Shown here: piece after piece, positions 24,952 to 34,294 of the stretch
Layout: every line of letters begins with the position of its first letter
How positions within the stretch are numbered: position 1 is the first letter of the stretch
Source: Paraburkholderia dilworthii
GTDB lineage: Bacteria; Pseudomonadota; Gammaproteobacteria; Burkholderiales; Burkholderiaceae
Length of the DNA: 64,000 nucleotides
Assembly: GCF_000472525.1 (NCBI RefSeq)
Contig: NZ_AWZT01000020.1
Coordinates: 53,715 to 117,714 of the forward strand
Direction: 5' to 3'
Program-made: the position numbers and the translations under genes
The notes under the pieces: generated by a model
Seen by the model: the letters and a program-made list of their open reading frames with translations, nothing else
Told to the model about the DNA's origin: nothing
The model's database searches: none

Positions 24952-25951
24952 AGAGGCGCTGGCGTCCGCAGAAACGGTCGCCGCGCAACTCATGGACATG
25001 TCGCGCGTCGAGGCATTGGCGGCCCGCCTCGCACAGCAACCGCGCCACGTTGCATTGACGGTCGCGCGCGGCAGCTCGGATCACGCGGCGAGTTACTTCG
25101 CATCCCTGACGATGAGCCGGCTCGGCGTGCCGGTCGCCTCGCTGCCGATGTCGGTCGCGACGCTGCAACAGGCGCCGCTACAGGTTCGCGATCAGCTCGC
25201 GCTCGCGTTCTCGCAATCGGGCAAGAGTCCTGATCTGGTCGGCACCATGCAAGCGCTGCGCGAGGCCGGCGCGTTGACTGTTGCCGCAGTGAATGCACCG
25301 GATTCGCCGCTCGCCGACGCGTGCGAGTGGCATCTGCCGCTCGTCGCCGGTCCGGAACTGAGCGTCGCGGCCACTAAAAGCTATATCGCAATGCTGTCGA
25401 TTGCGGCCCAACTGGTTGCGCATTGGCAGCGTGATCCGGAACTGCTTACTGCGTTGAAAACGCTGCCCGACGCATTGCAGAGCGCCGGCAAGCTCGACTG
25501 GTCGAAGGCTGTCGACGAACTGCGCGACATCGAGCGCATGATCGTGATCGGGCGCGGTCTCGGTCTTGCCATTGCACAGGAAGCGGCGCTGAAGTTGAAG
25601 GAAACCTCCGGCATTCAGGCCGAAGCGTTTTCGAGCGCGGAAGTGCGTCACGGTCCGATGGAACTGATCGACCGCGACTATCCGCTGCTGGTGTTCGCAC
25701 CGCGCGGCCCGGAGCAGGCGGGCCTGCTGCAACTCGCGCGCGACATGCAGGCGCGCGGCGCCCGCGTATTGCTCGCCGCTCCGTCCGACGTACCCGAGGC
25801 GACGCTGCCGCTCGCTACCACCGCTCACGCGGCGCTCGATCCGATCGCCGCCATCCTGTCCTTTTACGTGATGGCTGCGGGCCTTGCAGCCGCCCGCGGG
25901 CGCAATCCCGACGCGCCGCGCCATCTCAACAAAGTCACCGAAACTCACTGA
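24935..25951 (+). CDS. nagB-II: SIS-domain glucosamine-6-phosphate deaminase (NagB-II type)
   Basis: 338 residues from TTG 24935, chosen because GAAGGAGAA ends five bases upstream; ATG 24944 is the alternative. Two sugar-isomerase (SIS) domains as in the isomerase half of GlmS but without a glutaminase domain. Marks: LTVARGSSDHAASYF, LAFSQSGKSPDLVGTM, GPELSVAATKSYIAML, GRGLGLAIAQEAALKLKET and SSAEVRHGPMELID. In nag operons of this type the protein converts glucosamine-6-phosphate to fructose-6-phosphate and ammonia. It overlaps nagA by 17 bases, which suggests coupled translation. Confidence 0.88.
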   Translation: MSNMLKEALASAETVAAQLMDMSRVEALAARLAQQPRHVALTVARGSSDHAASYFASLTMSRLGVPVASLPMSVATLQQAPLQVRDQLALAFSQSGKSPDLVGTMQALREAGALTVAAVNAPDSPLADACEWHLPLVAGPELSVAATKSYIAMLSIAAQLVAHWQRDPELLTALKTLPDALQSAGKLDWSKAVDELRDIERMIVIGRGLGLAIAQEAALKLKETSGIQAEAFSSAEVRHGPMELIDRDYPLLVFAPRGPEQAGLLQLARDMQARGARVLLAAPSDVPEATLPLATTAHAALDPIAAILSFYVMAAGLAAARGRNPDAPRHLNKVTETH

Positions 25952-25989
25952 CGAGAAATCAGATGCGACGTGTCGAGGAGTCCCGTTTA

Positions 25990-28554
25990 ATGAGCCATTC
26001 TGAAGGCCATATTGTTTTGCTCGCGCCGATGACCGGTCCGGTCGTGCCGCTCGCGAACGTGCCCGACCCGGTGTTTTCGGGCGGCATGTTCGGCGACGGC
26101 ATCGGCGTCGATCCGCTCGAAGGCCGACTCGTCGCGCCGTGCGACGGAACCGTCACTCACCTCGCGCGCACAGGCCACGCCGTGACGCTGGCAACCGCGG
26201 AAGGCGCTGAGATTCTGCTGCATATCGGTATCGACACGGTCGAATTGAACGGCAAGGGTTTTGCGCCGATGGTCGAGCAGGGCGCCCACGTGCATGCCGG
26301 CGACGTGCTGATCGAGTTCGATCAGGATCAGGTTGCGTTGCATGCGCCGAGCCTTGTTTCTGTCATCGCGATTGCCAACTCGGACGCGTTCGAAATCGTC
26401 GAACGCGCGCAGGGCGGCATGCTGAAAGCGGGCGAAACGCCGCTATTGCTGCTGCGTCCGCGTGACGGCGCAGCGGCCGACGCGTCGCGTCAGATGAGCG
26501 CGACGAGCGTGACCGAGGAAGCGCGCGCGCAAGTCACGCTGGTTCACGCGGGCGGCCTGCATGCGCGGCCGGCAGCGCGTGCGCGCGAAGCGGCGCGCGC
26601 TTTCGATGCACGCGTCGAAGTGCGATACGAGGGGCGCAAGGCGGCAATCGAAAGCGTGGTCGGTCTGCTTGGGCTCGGCGCGGGTCAAGGTGCGACGGTC
26701 GAATTGCTCGGTGTGGGCCCGCAAGCCAAAGTCGCGGTCGATGCGATCGCCCAGGAATTGACGCGTGAAGCGCACGGCGAAGTCGAAGAGAAGCCGGCGC
26801 GGCAGATTTCTCCGGCGCCGCAAACGGTCGCGCCCGCCGCAGGCGAAGCGCTCGCGCCGAGCACGCTCGCGGGCGTATGTGCGGCGCCCGGCGTCGCTGT
26901 CGGCAAGCTGGTGCGCTGGGACGACGCGGAAATCGATCCGCCTGAACAGGCGAGCGGCACGTCGGCTGCGGAAAGCCGTCTGCTCGATAAGGCGATTGCC
27001 ACTGTGGACGCCGATCTCGGCACGACGGTGCGCGATGCGTCGCAGCGCGGCGCGGTGGGTGAGGCTGGCATTTTCGCGGTGCATCGCGTGTTGCTCGAAG
27101 ATCCCGCGCTGCTCGATGCCGCGCGCGATCTGATCAGCCTCGGCAAAAGCGCGGGCTTTGCGTGGCGCGAAGCGATCCGCGCACAAATAGGCATCTTGAT
27201 CAATATCGAAGACGCGTTGCTCGCCGAACGTGCCGCCGATCTGCGCGACATCGAAAAGCGCGTGCTGCGCGCGCTCGGTTATACGAATGCCGCGGCGCGC
27301 ACGCTGCCGGCCGAAGCCGTGCTCGCGGCTGAAGAGTTCACGCCGTCTGATCTGTCGTCGCTGGATCGTTCGCGTGTCACGGCGCTCGTGATGGCGCGCG
27401 GCGGCGCGACGTCGCACGCGGCGATTCTCGCGCGCCAGGCGGGCATTCCCGCGCTGGTGGCCGTCGGGGACGCGCTGCATGCGATTCCCGAAGGCACGCA
27501 GGTCGTGGTGAACGCGACCACCGGCCGGCTAGAATTTGCACCGACCGAGCTGGATGTCGAACGCGCGCGTCTCGAGCGCAGCCGTCTTGCGGGCGTGAGC
27601 GAAGCGAACCGCCGCACGTCGCAGCAAGCGGCGGTCACGGCCGATGGCCGCGCGATCGAAGTCGCCGCGAACATCGCCACGCTCGACGACGCCAAAACGG
27701 CCGTCGAAAACGGCGCGGACTCGGTTGGCCTGCTGCGTACCGAACTGCTGTTCATTCACCGCGCGGCCGCGCCGACCACGGACGAGCATCGGCAGAGCTA
27801 TCAAGGCATTGTCGATGCATTGAGTGGCCGCACCGCGATTATCCGCACGCTCGACGTCGGCGCGGACAAGGAAGTCGATTACCTCACGCTGCCGCCGGAA
27901 CCGAATCCTGCGCTCGGCTTGCGCGGCATTCGCCTCGCGCAGGTGCGCCCCGACTTGCTCGACGATCAGCTGCGCGGCCTTCTTGCGGTGAAGCCGTTTG
28001 GCGCCGTGCGCATTCTGCTGCCGATGGTGACCGACGTCGGCGAGCTCATCCGCATCCGCAAACGTATCGACGAGTTCACTCGCGAGTTGGGCCGCACCGA
28101 GCCGATCGAAGTGGGCGTGATGATCGAAGTGCCGTCAGCGGCGCTGCTTGCCGATCAGCTGTCGCGACACGCCGATTTCCTGTCGATCGGCACCAACGAC
28201 CTGACGCAATACACGCTCGCGATGGATCGCTGTCAGGCCGATCTCGCCGCGCAGGCCGACGGTCTGCACCCGGCTGTGCTGCGTCTGATCGCGGCGACCG
28301 TGCAAGGCGCGAACCGCCACGGCAAATGGGTCGGCGTTTGCGGTGCGCTCGCGGGCGATCCGCTTGCGATGCCGCTCCTCGTCGGCCTCGGCGTGACCGA
28401 GCTTTCTGTGGACCCGGTGTCGGTGCCGGGCATCAAGGCGCGAGTGCGCAATCTGGATTATCAACTGTGCCGTCAACGCGCCCAGGATGCGCTGGCGCTC
28501 GAATCGGCGCAGGCGGTAAGAGCAGTAAGCCGCGAAACCTGGCCGTTGGACTGA
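25990..28554 (+). CDS. nagF: Multidomain PTS protein EIIA-HPr-EI for N-acetylglucosamine uptake
   Basis: 854 residues from ATG 25990, which has GAGGAG about nine bases upstream; ATG 25963 lacks such a site. Domain order: EIIA of the glucose type (about 1-150, phospho-His78 in LLHIGIDTVELNG), HPr (about 175-260, His191 in GGLHARPAAR), enzyme I (about 285-850, His476 in GGATSHAAILARQAG). The EI C-terminal half has LRTELLFIHR and SIGTNDLTQYTLAMDR. It takes phosphate from PEP and passes it along its own domains to NagE. An Ala/Pro-rich linker separates HPr and EI. Confidence 0.96.
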   Translation: MSHSEGHIVLLAPMTGPVVPLANVPDPVFSGGMFGDGIGVDPLEGRLVAPCDGTVTHLARTGHAVTLATAEGAEILLHIGIDTVELNGKGFAPMVEQGAHVHAGDVLIEFDQDQVALHAPSLVSVIAIANSDAFEIVERAQGGMLKAGETPLLLLRPRDGAAADASRQMSATSVTEEARAQVTLVHAGGLHARPAARAREAARAFDARVEVRYEGRKAAIESVVGLLGLGAGQGATVELLGVGPQAKVAVDAIAQELTREAHGEVEEKPARQISPAPQTVAPAAGEALAPSTLAGVCAAPGVAVGKLVRWDDAEIDPPEQASGTSAAESRLLDKAIATVDADLGTTVRDASQRGAVGEAGIFAVHRVLLEDPALLDAARDLISLGKSAGFAWREAIRAQIGILINIEDALLAERAADLRDIEKRVLRALGYTNAAARTLPAEAVLAAEEFTPSDLSSLDRSRVTALVMARGGATSHAAILARQAGIPALVAVGDALHAIPEGTQVVVNATTGRLEFAPTELDVERARLERSRLAGVSEANRRTSQQAAVTADGRAIEVAANIATLDDAKTAVENGADSVGLLRTELLFIHRAAAPTTDEHRQSYQGIVDALSGRTAIIRTLDVGADKEVDYLTLPPEPNPALGLRGIRLAQVRPDLLDDQLRGLLAVKPFGAVRILLPMVTDVGELIRIRKRIDEFTRELGRTEPIEVGVMIEVPSAALLADQLSRHADFLSIGTNDLTQYTLAMDRCQADLAAQADGLHPAVLRLIAATVQGANRHGKWVGVCGALAGDPLAMPLLVGLGVTELSVDPVSVPGIKARVRNLDYQLCRQRAQDALALESAQAVRAVSRETWPLD

Positions 28555-28627
28555 AATCCCGCACGGCCCGCAACGCTACATAACTCAACGACGTCCGTCG
28601 ACAACGAGACAAGGATTGGAGGTATCA

Positions 28628-30433
28628 ATGGATGGGAATCCGTTTTTGAAGATTCAGCGCTTGGGACGCGCGCTGATGCTGCCTATCGCGGTGCTGCCGG
28701 TTGCCGGCCTGCTGCTGCGGCTCGGCCAGCCCGATGTGTTCAACATCAAGATGATCGCCGACGCCGGCGGCGCGATCTTCGACAACCTGCCGCTGCTTTT
28801 CGCCATCGGCGTGGCGGTCGGTTTCGCGAAGGACAACAACGGCGTGGCGGGTCTCGCGGGCGCGATCGGTTATCTGATCGAAGTCGCCGTGATGAAGGAC
28901 ATCAACGACAAGCTCAACATGGGCGTGTTGTCCGGGATCGTGGCGGGTATCGTCGCCGGCTTGCTCTACAACCGGTACAAGGACATCAAGCTGCCCGACT
29001 ACCTCGCGTTCTTCGGAGGGAAACGCTTTGTGCCGATTGTCACGGGCGTGGTCTGTCTTGCGCTCGGCATTGTGTTCGGCTACGTGTGGCAACCGGTGCA
29101 GAGTGTGATCGATACAGCCGGCCATTGGTTGACCACGGCTGGCGCGCTCGGCGCGTTCGTGTTCGGCGTGCTGAACCGGCTGCTGCTCGTTACGGGTTTG
29201 CATCACATTCTCAATTCGCTGACGTGGTTCGTGTTCGGCACGTTCACGCCGCCGGGCGGCGCCGCGGTGACGGGCGACCTGCATCGCTTCTTCGCGGGCG
29301 ATCCGACTGCCGGAACGTTCATGACGGGCTTCTTCCCGGTGATGATGTTCGGCCTGCCGGCCGCGTGTCTCGCAATGTTCCATGAAGCGCCGAAGGAGCG
29401 CCGTGCGATCGTCGGCGGCCTGCTGTTCTCGATGGCGCTCACGTCGTTCCTCACAGGCGTCACTGAGCCGATCGAGTTCAGCTTCATGTTCCTCGCGCCG
29501 GTGCTGTACGTGATCCATGCGCTGTTGACGGGTCTGTCGCTCGCGATCTGCTCGGCGCTCGGCATTCACCTCGGCTTCACGTTCTCCGCAGGCGCAATCG
29601 ACTACGTGCTGAACTACGGCCTCTCGACGAAAGGCTGGCTGGCGATTCCGCTCGGCATCGCGTATTCGGTGGTGTACTACGGCCTGTTCCGCTTCTTTAT
29701 CCGCAAGTTCAACATGGCGACGCCGGGCCGCGAACCTGCCGCTGCCGACGAACAAGCCGATTCGTGCGCGGCAGGCGGTTTAGTTTCGCCTGCTGCCGGC
29801 GCTGCCGTGCCGCGCGCGCAGCGTTACATCGCGGCGCTAGGCGGCGCGTCGAATCTGTCGGTGGTGGATGCGTGCACGACGCGTCTGCGTCTGTCCGTGG
29901 TGGACTCCAGCAAGGTATCCGAGAGCGAGTTGAAGACGATCGGCGCGCGCGGCGTGCTCAAGCGCGGCGCGACCAATGTGCAGGTGATCATCGGGCCGGA
30001 AGCGGACATCATCGCTGATGAAATTCGCGCTGCGATTGGGCAGGCTGGCAGCGATGCCGGTGCTGCGAGGCCGGCTGTTTCTGCTGTTGCTCCGGCTGCG
30101 GTTTCCGCTTCGACTGCGGTTGCCACGGGTGGTGCGTCGAGTGCCGCATCCGGTGCCGTAAGCGGTCCGCTCGATCCCGATCCGTTGCGCTGGCTCGCGG
30201 TGTTTGGCGGTGCAGGGAATGTGATGTCGCTCGACGCCGTCGCGGCTACGCGTCTGCGTATCGTCGTGCGCGATCCGTCGGCGGTGGATCGTCAGCGCCT
30301 CGCCACGCTCGACACGGCGTGGGTTTCGGCGGATACGTTCCATATCGTCGTCGGCGATGCGGCGCGGCGTTACGCTGAGACGTTGGCGACACGCATGCCG
30401 GCAAGCGGCGGCGCGGCGCCTTTGCCTGCGTGA
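28628..30433 (+). CDS. nagE: PTS N-acetylglucosamine transporter EIICB with an extra, degenerate EIIB domain
   Basis: 601 residues from ATG 28628, with GGAGG at 28618-28622. The EIIC membrane domain (about 1-365) begins NPFLKIQRLGRALMLPIAVLPVAG and carries GLHHILNSLTWF and GVTEPIEFSFMFLAP. EIIB-1 (about 396-470) has the phospho-cysteine Cys416 in DACTTRLR. After an Ala-rich linker, residues about 515-590 repeat the EIIB pattern (LRWLAVFGGAGNV, DAVAATRLRIVV), but the position of the cysteine is Ala539. It imports and phosphorylates GlcNAc using phosphate from NagF. Last gene of the cluster. Confidence 0.94.
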   Translation: MDGNPFLKIQRLGRALMLPIAVLPVAGLLLRLGQPDVFNIKMIADAGGAIFDNLPLLFAIGVAVGFAKDNNGVAGLAGAIGYLIEVAVMKDINDKLNMGVLSGIVAGIVAGLLYNRYKDIKLPDYLAFFGGKRFVPIVTGVVCLALGIVFGYVWQPVQSVIDTAGHWLTTAGALGAFVFGVLNRLLLVTGLHHILNSLTWFVFGTFTPPGGAAVTGDLHRFFAGDPTAGTFMTGFFPVMMFGLPAACLAMFHEAPKERRAIVGGLLFSMALTSFLTGVTEPIEFSFMFLAPVLYVIHALLTGLSLAICSALGIHLGFTFSAGAIDYVLNYGLSTKGWLAIPLGIAYSVVYYGLFRFFIRKFNMATPGREPAAADEQADSCAAGGLVSPAAGAAVPRAQRYIAALGGASNLSVVDACTTRLRLSVVDSSKVSESELKTIGARGVLKRGATNVQVIIGPEADIIADEIRAAIGQAGSDAGAARPAVSAVAPAAVSASTAVATGGASSAASGAVSGPLDPDPLRWLAVFGGAGNVMSLDAVAATRLRIVVRDPSAVDRQRLATLDTAWVSADTFHIVVGDAARRYAETLATRMPASGGAAPLPA

Positions 30434-30443
30434 GATCCAACGA

Positions 30444-30483
30444 GCGTGGCGGTGAAGCGCTTTATAGTGCTTCACCGCCACGC
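30444..30483 (+). terminator. Strong hairpin after nagE (no T-run)
   Basis: GCGTGGCGGTGAAGC (30444-30458) and its exact complement (30469-30483) surround a 10-base loop. The stem is very stable but no T-run follows, so it may protect the 3' end or aid factor-dependent termination rather than act as an intrinsic terminator. Confidence 0.6.
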
Positions 30484-30776
30484 CGTCATGCGGTAAGGCC
30501 CTCAAGTGAACGGCGCAATGCGGCGCAAACGATTCGTTAGCGTGCCTTACGCCGAACCACATCGCGCGAGTGGCGCGATTCGAGCTACATCACGTGGATG
30601 ACGGCAAACGCCAAGCGCTATGCTGATTCCCAGCCTTCAGCTGAAATCTCACATCGCAAGCTATTGTTAAACGCCAGGACGCCGCCGATCATGCCGGCTA
30701 CCGGCGCGCGATCCACAATGGAGGCAACTCGTGGCTGGCGGGCCTTCCCCTGACGCGCCGACTGCGAGCAGCGCAT

Positions 30777-30812
30777 AAAAAAGCCCCGCCGTCTTGCGAG
30801 GGCAGGGCTTTG
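30777..30812 (-). terminator. Rho-independent terminator of rpoH
   Basis: Read on the minus strand, AAAGCCCTGCC pairs with GGCGGGGCTT around a short loop and is followed by TTTTTTATG. It lies about 70 bases after the rpoH stop. Confidence 0.85.
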
Positions 30813-30879
30813 CGGCTTGCAGCAAGCGCGCCGGATTAACCGGGCTTGCAGCGCGCCGATGAAACCGTCCGACAGAGAC

Positions 30880-31815
<936 letters not shown>

Positions 31816-31876
31816 GTTGAAAACTCCTTTGGAATCAGGCGAAAGCTTGTTCAGGTAACGACTCCAGCGTTGGATG

Positions 31877-31903
31877 TTAGCACTCTCGTTTCCCGAGTGC
31901 TAA
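31877..31903. promoter_or_regulatory. CIRCE operator (HrcA-binding site) upstream of rpoH
   Basis: TTAGCACTC (31877-31885), nine bases, GAGTGCTAA (31895-31903): an exact match to the CIRCE consensus with its invariant 9-base spacer. It sits 62-88 bases upstream of the rpoH GTG start, in the likely 5' leader or promoter. HrcA repressor bound here would shut off rpoH until heat shock. Confidence 0.96.
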
Positions 31904-31942
31904 TACTTAGAGCCCATAGGGGCTTCCAAGTTCCGTAATTTC

Positions 31943-31965
31943 CTATTGAATTAAAGTTTCAATAG
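31943..31965. promoter_or_regulatory. Inverted repeat upstream of CIRCE
   Basis: CTATTGAA (31943-31950) and TTCAATAG (31958-31965) form a perfect 8-base inverted repeat with a 7-base spacer. It lies 40 bases upstream of CIRCE relative to rpoH. No T-run; an operator for an unidentified regulator is possible. Confidence 0.4.
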
Positions 31966-32103
31966 CCATCATACGCGCCTTCCGCGACGGATGCAGGGCC
32001 CGTACAACTTACCTGACAAAGCGCCTTCAGAGTTATTTTCGACCGATTTTTTCGGTTTTTGATGTGAGTAATTGCGAAAATTTAAATTTCTTAACAGGAA
32101 CCA

Positions 32104-32130
32104 CTTATTCCTGATTAACCTTAGAATAAG
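32104..32130. promoter_or_regulatory. Inverted repeat upstream of pagL
   Basis: CTTATTC (32104-32110) and GAATAAG (32124-32130) form a perfect 7-base inverted repeat with a 13-base spacer, 45 bases upstream of the pagL start. AT-rich and suited to a dimeric regulator; none identified. Confidence 0.35.
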
Positions 32131-32174
32131 CAAGACTGTTACAGATTGTTCAACCGTTGCTGCTTGGGTCTCAG

Positions 32175-32738
32175 ATGAACAACAAAAAGAATGTCTTGCG
32201 TGGTCTGGCTCTAAAAAGCGCGTCTGCTGCTCTGCTACTCGGTATTTCCGGTCTCGCGGCGGCCGACCAGTTTGGGATTCAGGTCGCCGGAGGCCTCGGG
32301 GATCACCATGTCAAAAAACTGGACCTCGGCCTCGTGTGGGACCCCAATCTCACGTGGTGGCAGATTGGTGACTGGCACTTCGCGCTGATCGGCGAGGCGC
32401 ACGTGGCCTGGTGGCATACGAACGAAGGCAATGTGCATGAGAACATCGGCGAGATCGGTGTAACGCCTATTATTCGCTTCATCAAGGGAACGGGATCGAT
32501 CCGGCCTTTCGTCGAGGCGGGCGCGGGCGTGCGTCTGCTGTCCAGCCCGAGAATTTCTTCGACCTTCACGCTTTCCACCGCGTTCCAGTTTGCCGATATG
32601 GCTGGCGTGGGCGTGCAATTCGGCGGCCACCAGCAGTACCAGGCGGGCTACCGCTTCCAGCATGTTTCGAATGGCGGTATCAAAGAGCCGAATCCTGGTA
32701 TAAATTTCCACCAGCTATATCTGCAATATAACTTCTGA
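32175..32738 (+). CDS. pagL: PagL-type lipid A 3-O-deacylase
   Basis: 187 residues from ATG 32175 (MNNKKNVLRGLALKSASAA). A signal peptide ends at GLAAADQ, and the rest is a small beta-barrel of alternating hydrophobic strands ending in aromatic F, as in outer-membrane proteins. The C-terminal RFQHVSNGGIKEPNPGIN holds the His-x-Ser pair of PagL's active site. PagL removes the 3-position acyl chain from lipid A in the outer membrane, lowering immune recognition and affecting polymyxin resistance. Divergent from rpoH. Confidence 0.9.
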   Translation: MNNKKNVLRGLALKSASAALLLGISGLAAADQFGIQVAGGLGDHHVKKLDLGLVWDPNLTWWQIGDWHFALIGEAHVAWWHTNEGNVHENIGEIGVTPIIRFIKGTGSIRPFVEAGAGVRLLSSPRISSTFTLSTAFQFADMAGVGVQFGGHQQYQAGYRFQHVSNGGIKEPNPGINFHQLYLQYNF

Positions 32739-32781
32739 CGACCGTGGCCGCGTCCGGCTCACCGGTGCAAGGGGCTGAGCA

Positions 32782-33165
32782 ATGGCGGCAAAGACAATCG
32801 AAGCGATTCGCGGGCTGGAACGGGAACGCTTCCGCGCGATGGTCGATGGCGACGGTCAATCGCTCGACACGCTGCTCGCGGAGAACGTGAGCTACGTGCA
32901 TACCAACGGCAAACGCGAAACGAAGCGGCAGTTCATCGACGGCATTACCGCCGGGCGCCGCCGCTACCGGCAGATCGAGGTGCAGTCGCAAGACGTTTTG
33001 CCGGTGGGCCGGGAAACTTGCGTCGTCACCGGCCGCGCGTTGATCGAGATGGAAGCGAATAACGGCGCACTGCTCTTTCCCATTGCTTACACGGCGATTC
33101 ACACGCAGGAAGACGGCCAGTGGCGACTCATTGCGTGGCAGGCCACGCGTTGCGCGATAGAGTGA
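32782..33165 (+). CDS. NTF2-like (DUF4440-type) protein
   Basis: 127 residues, one NTF2-like cone-shaped domain. It begins IRGLERERFRAMVDGD and ends GQWRLIAWQATR, the typical first helix and last strand of DUF4440/SnoaL-like proteins. AENVSYVHTNGKRETKRQF carries the usual 'YVH..G....K..F' pattern. No catalytic assignment can be made. AAGGGG lies upstream of ATG 32782. It follows pagL by 43 bases and could be cotranscribed with it. Confidence 0.8.
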   Translation: MAAKTIEAIRGLERERFRAMVDGDGQSLDTLLAENVSYVHTNGKRETKRQFIDGITAGRRRYRQIEVQSQDVLPVGRETCVVTGRALIEMEANNGALLFPIAYTAIHTQEDGQWRLIAWQATRCAIE

Positions 33166-33287
33166 TTCATATAGTGCGGTAGCGCCGGTCCGCTCGCGTC
33201 CGGCCAATAGGCGCGTCAGCTTCCGGCGCGCGTATCATCGGCGCGAATAACTATTGCCAGGCGAGGTGCCGCACTGTCTTGCAGCGC

Positions 33288-33330
33288 GGTCTTGCCGCGG
33301 TCTTGCCGCGGTCTTGCCGCGGTCACGCCG
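33288..33330. repeat. 11-base tandem repeat
   Basis: GGTCTTGCCGC occurs three times exactly at 33288-33298, 33299-33309 and 33310-33320, then a diverged copy overlaps the ybiB stop codon at 33323-33325. Slippage here could alter the extreme C-terminus of YbiB or its 3' untranslated region. Confidence 0.85.
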
Positions 33331-34294
33331 GCGTTCTGGCGACATCCACGATCAACTCGATTTGCCGCTCGATGGCACTTGGCACCGGCGCTTCGCCCCG
33401 CAGCACCGCGCCGATCCATGCCGCTGTGGTCGCAGCGTCGCGCGCTTCGGGCAATTCGACTTCGGGTGCGTCGCGCGACGAGCGCTCATGCGGCACGCGC
33501 GTCTCGCAGATGCCGTCGTGCAGCCAGTCGACCTGTACCTGACGCCGCGTGTCGGCCACCGCTTCGCCCTCCGTGCCGCGCGCGAGCAAGGCGCCGCCGG
33601 CTGCCGCGTCGGGATGCGTGCTGAACAGCTGCGTGAGGCTGTCCCGATACGGCGGATGCGTGTAGTTCACGAGGCGCAGCCCAGCGGGCGCAAACGGCTG
33701 GAGGATTTTCACGAGCGTATGCGTCGAATTGCGCACGCCCATGCGTCCGCGCAGCGCCAGCAGACGCGCGAGCTTCGGCGCGAGTATGTCGATCGGCGCA
33801 AAGGCGAGCCGACGCTCCGCGAGGCCGTCTTCAATGTCGTCGTGCGAGTTCGCGTGCGGAATCCGCAGATGGGTGAAGATTTCGGCGCTTGTCACGCGGC
33901 CCGGATCTTCCGTGACGCCGTGCACGAGAACCGGAACGCCTTCACGCGCGAGCAGCAGCGCGAGCAGCGGCACGAGGTTCGGCTGCTTGCGCGCGCCGTT
34001 GTAGCTGGGGATCGACACGGGCCGGAACTCGCCGGGCGGCAGATGAACCGGCTCGAACGACGCATGGGCGCCCGCCAGCATTGCAGCGAGCTCGTCGGCG
34101 GTTTCGCCTTTCACGCGATAGGCGAGCAGGATCGCGCCTAGCTCAAGTTCGCCGACGCGGCCGTCGAGCATGGCGGTGTATAGCGCGCGGGTGTCCTCGG
34201 CGGTGAGCGCGCGGGCTCCGTTCGGCCCGCGGCCGATTTCCTTGATGAAGCGGGCGCACTGGAACGGGTTGGCGGTGTCGGCGGAGTCTGTCAT
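33323..34294 (-). CDS. ybiB: YbiB-family DNA-binding protein (TrpD-like fold)
   Basis: 323 residues. Overall the protein resembles anthranilate phosphoribosyltransferase (helical N-domain, then alpha/beta domain with VPVLVHGVTEDPGRVTSAEIF and LALRGRMGVRNSTHTLVKILQPF). The family member studied in E. coli binds nucleic acid and does not make tryptophan. No trp genes are adjacent, which supports the YbiB rather than TrpD reading. ATG start at 34294. It is divergent from the fumarylacetoacetase-family gene. Confidence 0.88.
   Translation of the reverse strand: MTDSADTANPFQCARFIKEIGRGPNGARALTAEDTRALYTAMLDGRVGELELGAILLAYRVKGETADELAAMLAGAHASFEPVHLPPGEFRPVSIPSYNGARKQPNLVPLLALLLAREGVPVLVHGVTEDPGRVTSAEIFTHLRIPHANSHDDIEDGLAERRLAFAPIDILAPKLARLLALRGRMGVRNSTHTLVKILQPFAPAGLRLVNYTHPPYRDSLTQLFSTHPDAAAGGALLARGTEGEAVADTRRQVQVDWLHDGICETRVPHERSSRDAPEVELPEARDAATTAAWIGAVLRGEAPVPSAIERQIELIVDVARTPA

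Larger units (their letters stand above)
30434..30879. other. Intergenic region between nagE and rpoH
   Basis: 446 bases between convergent genes. It holds a 15-base perfect inverted repeat close to nagE and the rpoH terminator at its right end. The roughly 290 bases between them show no gene, repeat or promoter that I can support. Confidence 0.7.
31816..32174. other. Divergent regulatory region rpoH / pagL
   Basis: 359 bases, distinctly AT-richer than the surrounding DNA. It contains a CIRCE operator (31877-31903) and two further perfect inverted repeats (31943-31965 and 32104-32130). No gene is supported; the short plus-strand frame from 32072 is out of frame with pagL and lacks features. 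Confidence 0.75.

Noticed and set aside
28625..29755. A 376-codon open frame antisense to nagE
   Set aside because: Composition is typical of a reversed membrane-protein gene (Glu/His/Arg-rich) and nagE explains the codon pattern.
32072..32371. A 99-codon frame overlapping the start of pagL
   Set aside because: It begins in the AT-rich regulatory region, has no ribosome site and no family features; pagL has a signal peptide and active-site motif.
33323..34294. Tryptophan biosynthesis gene trpD
   Set aside because: The fold is shared, but the sequence pattern is that of YbiB and there are no trp genes nearby.
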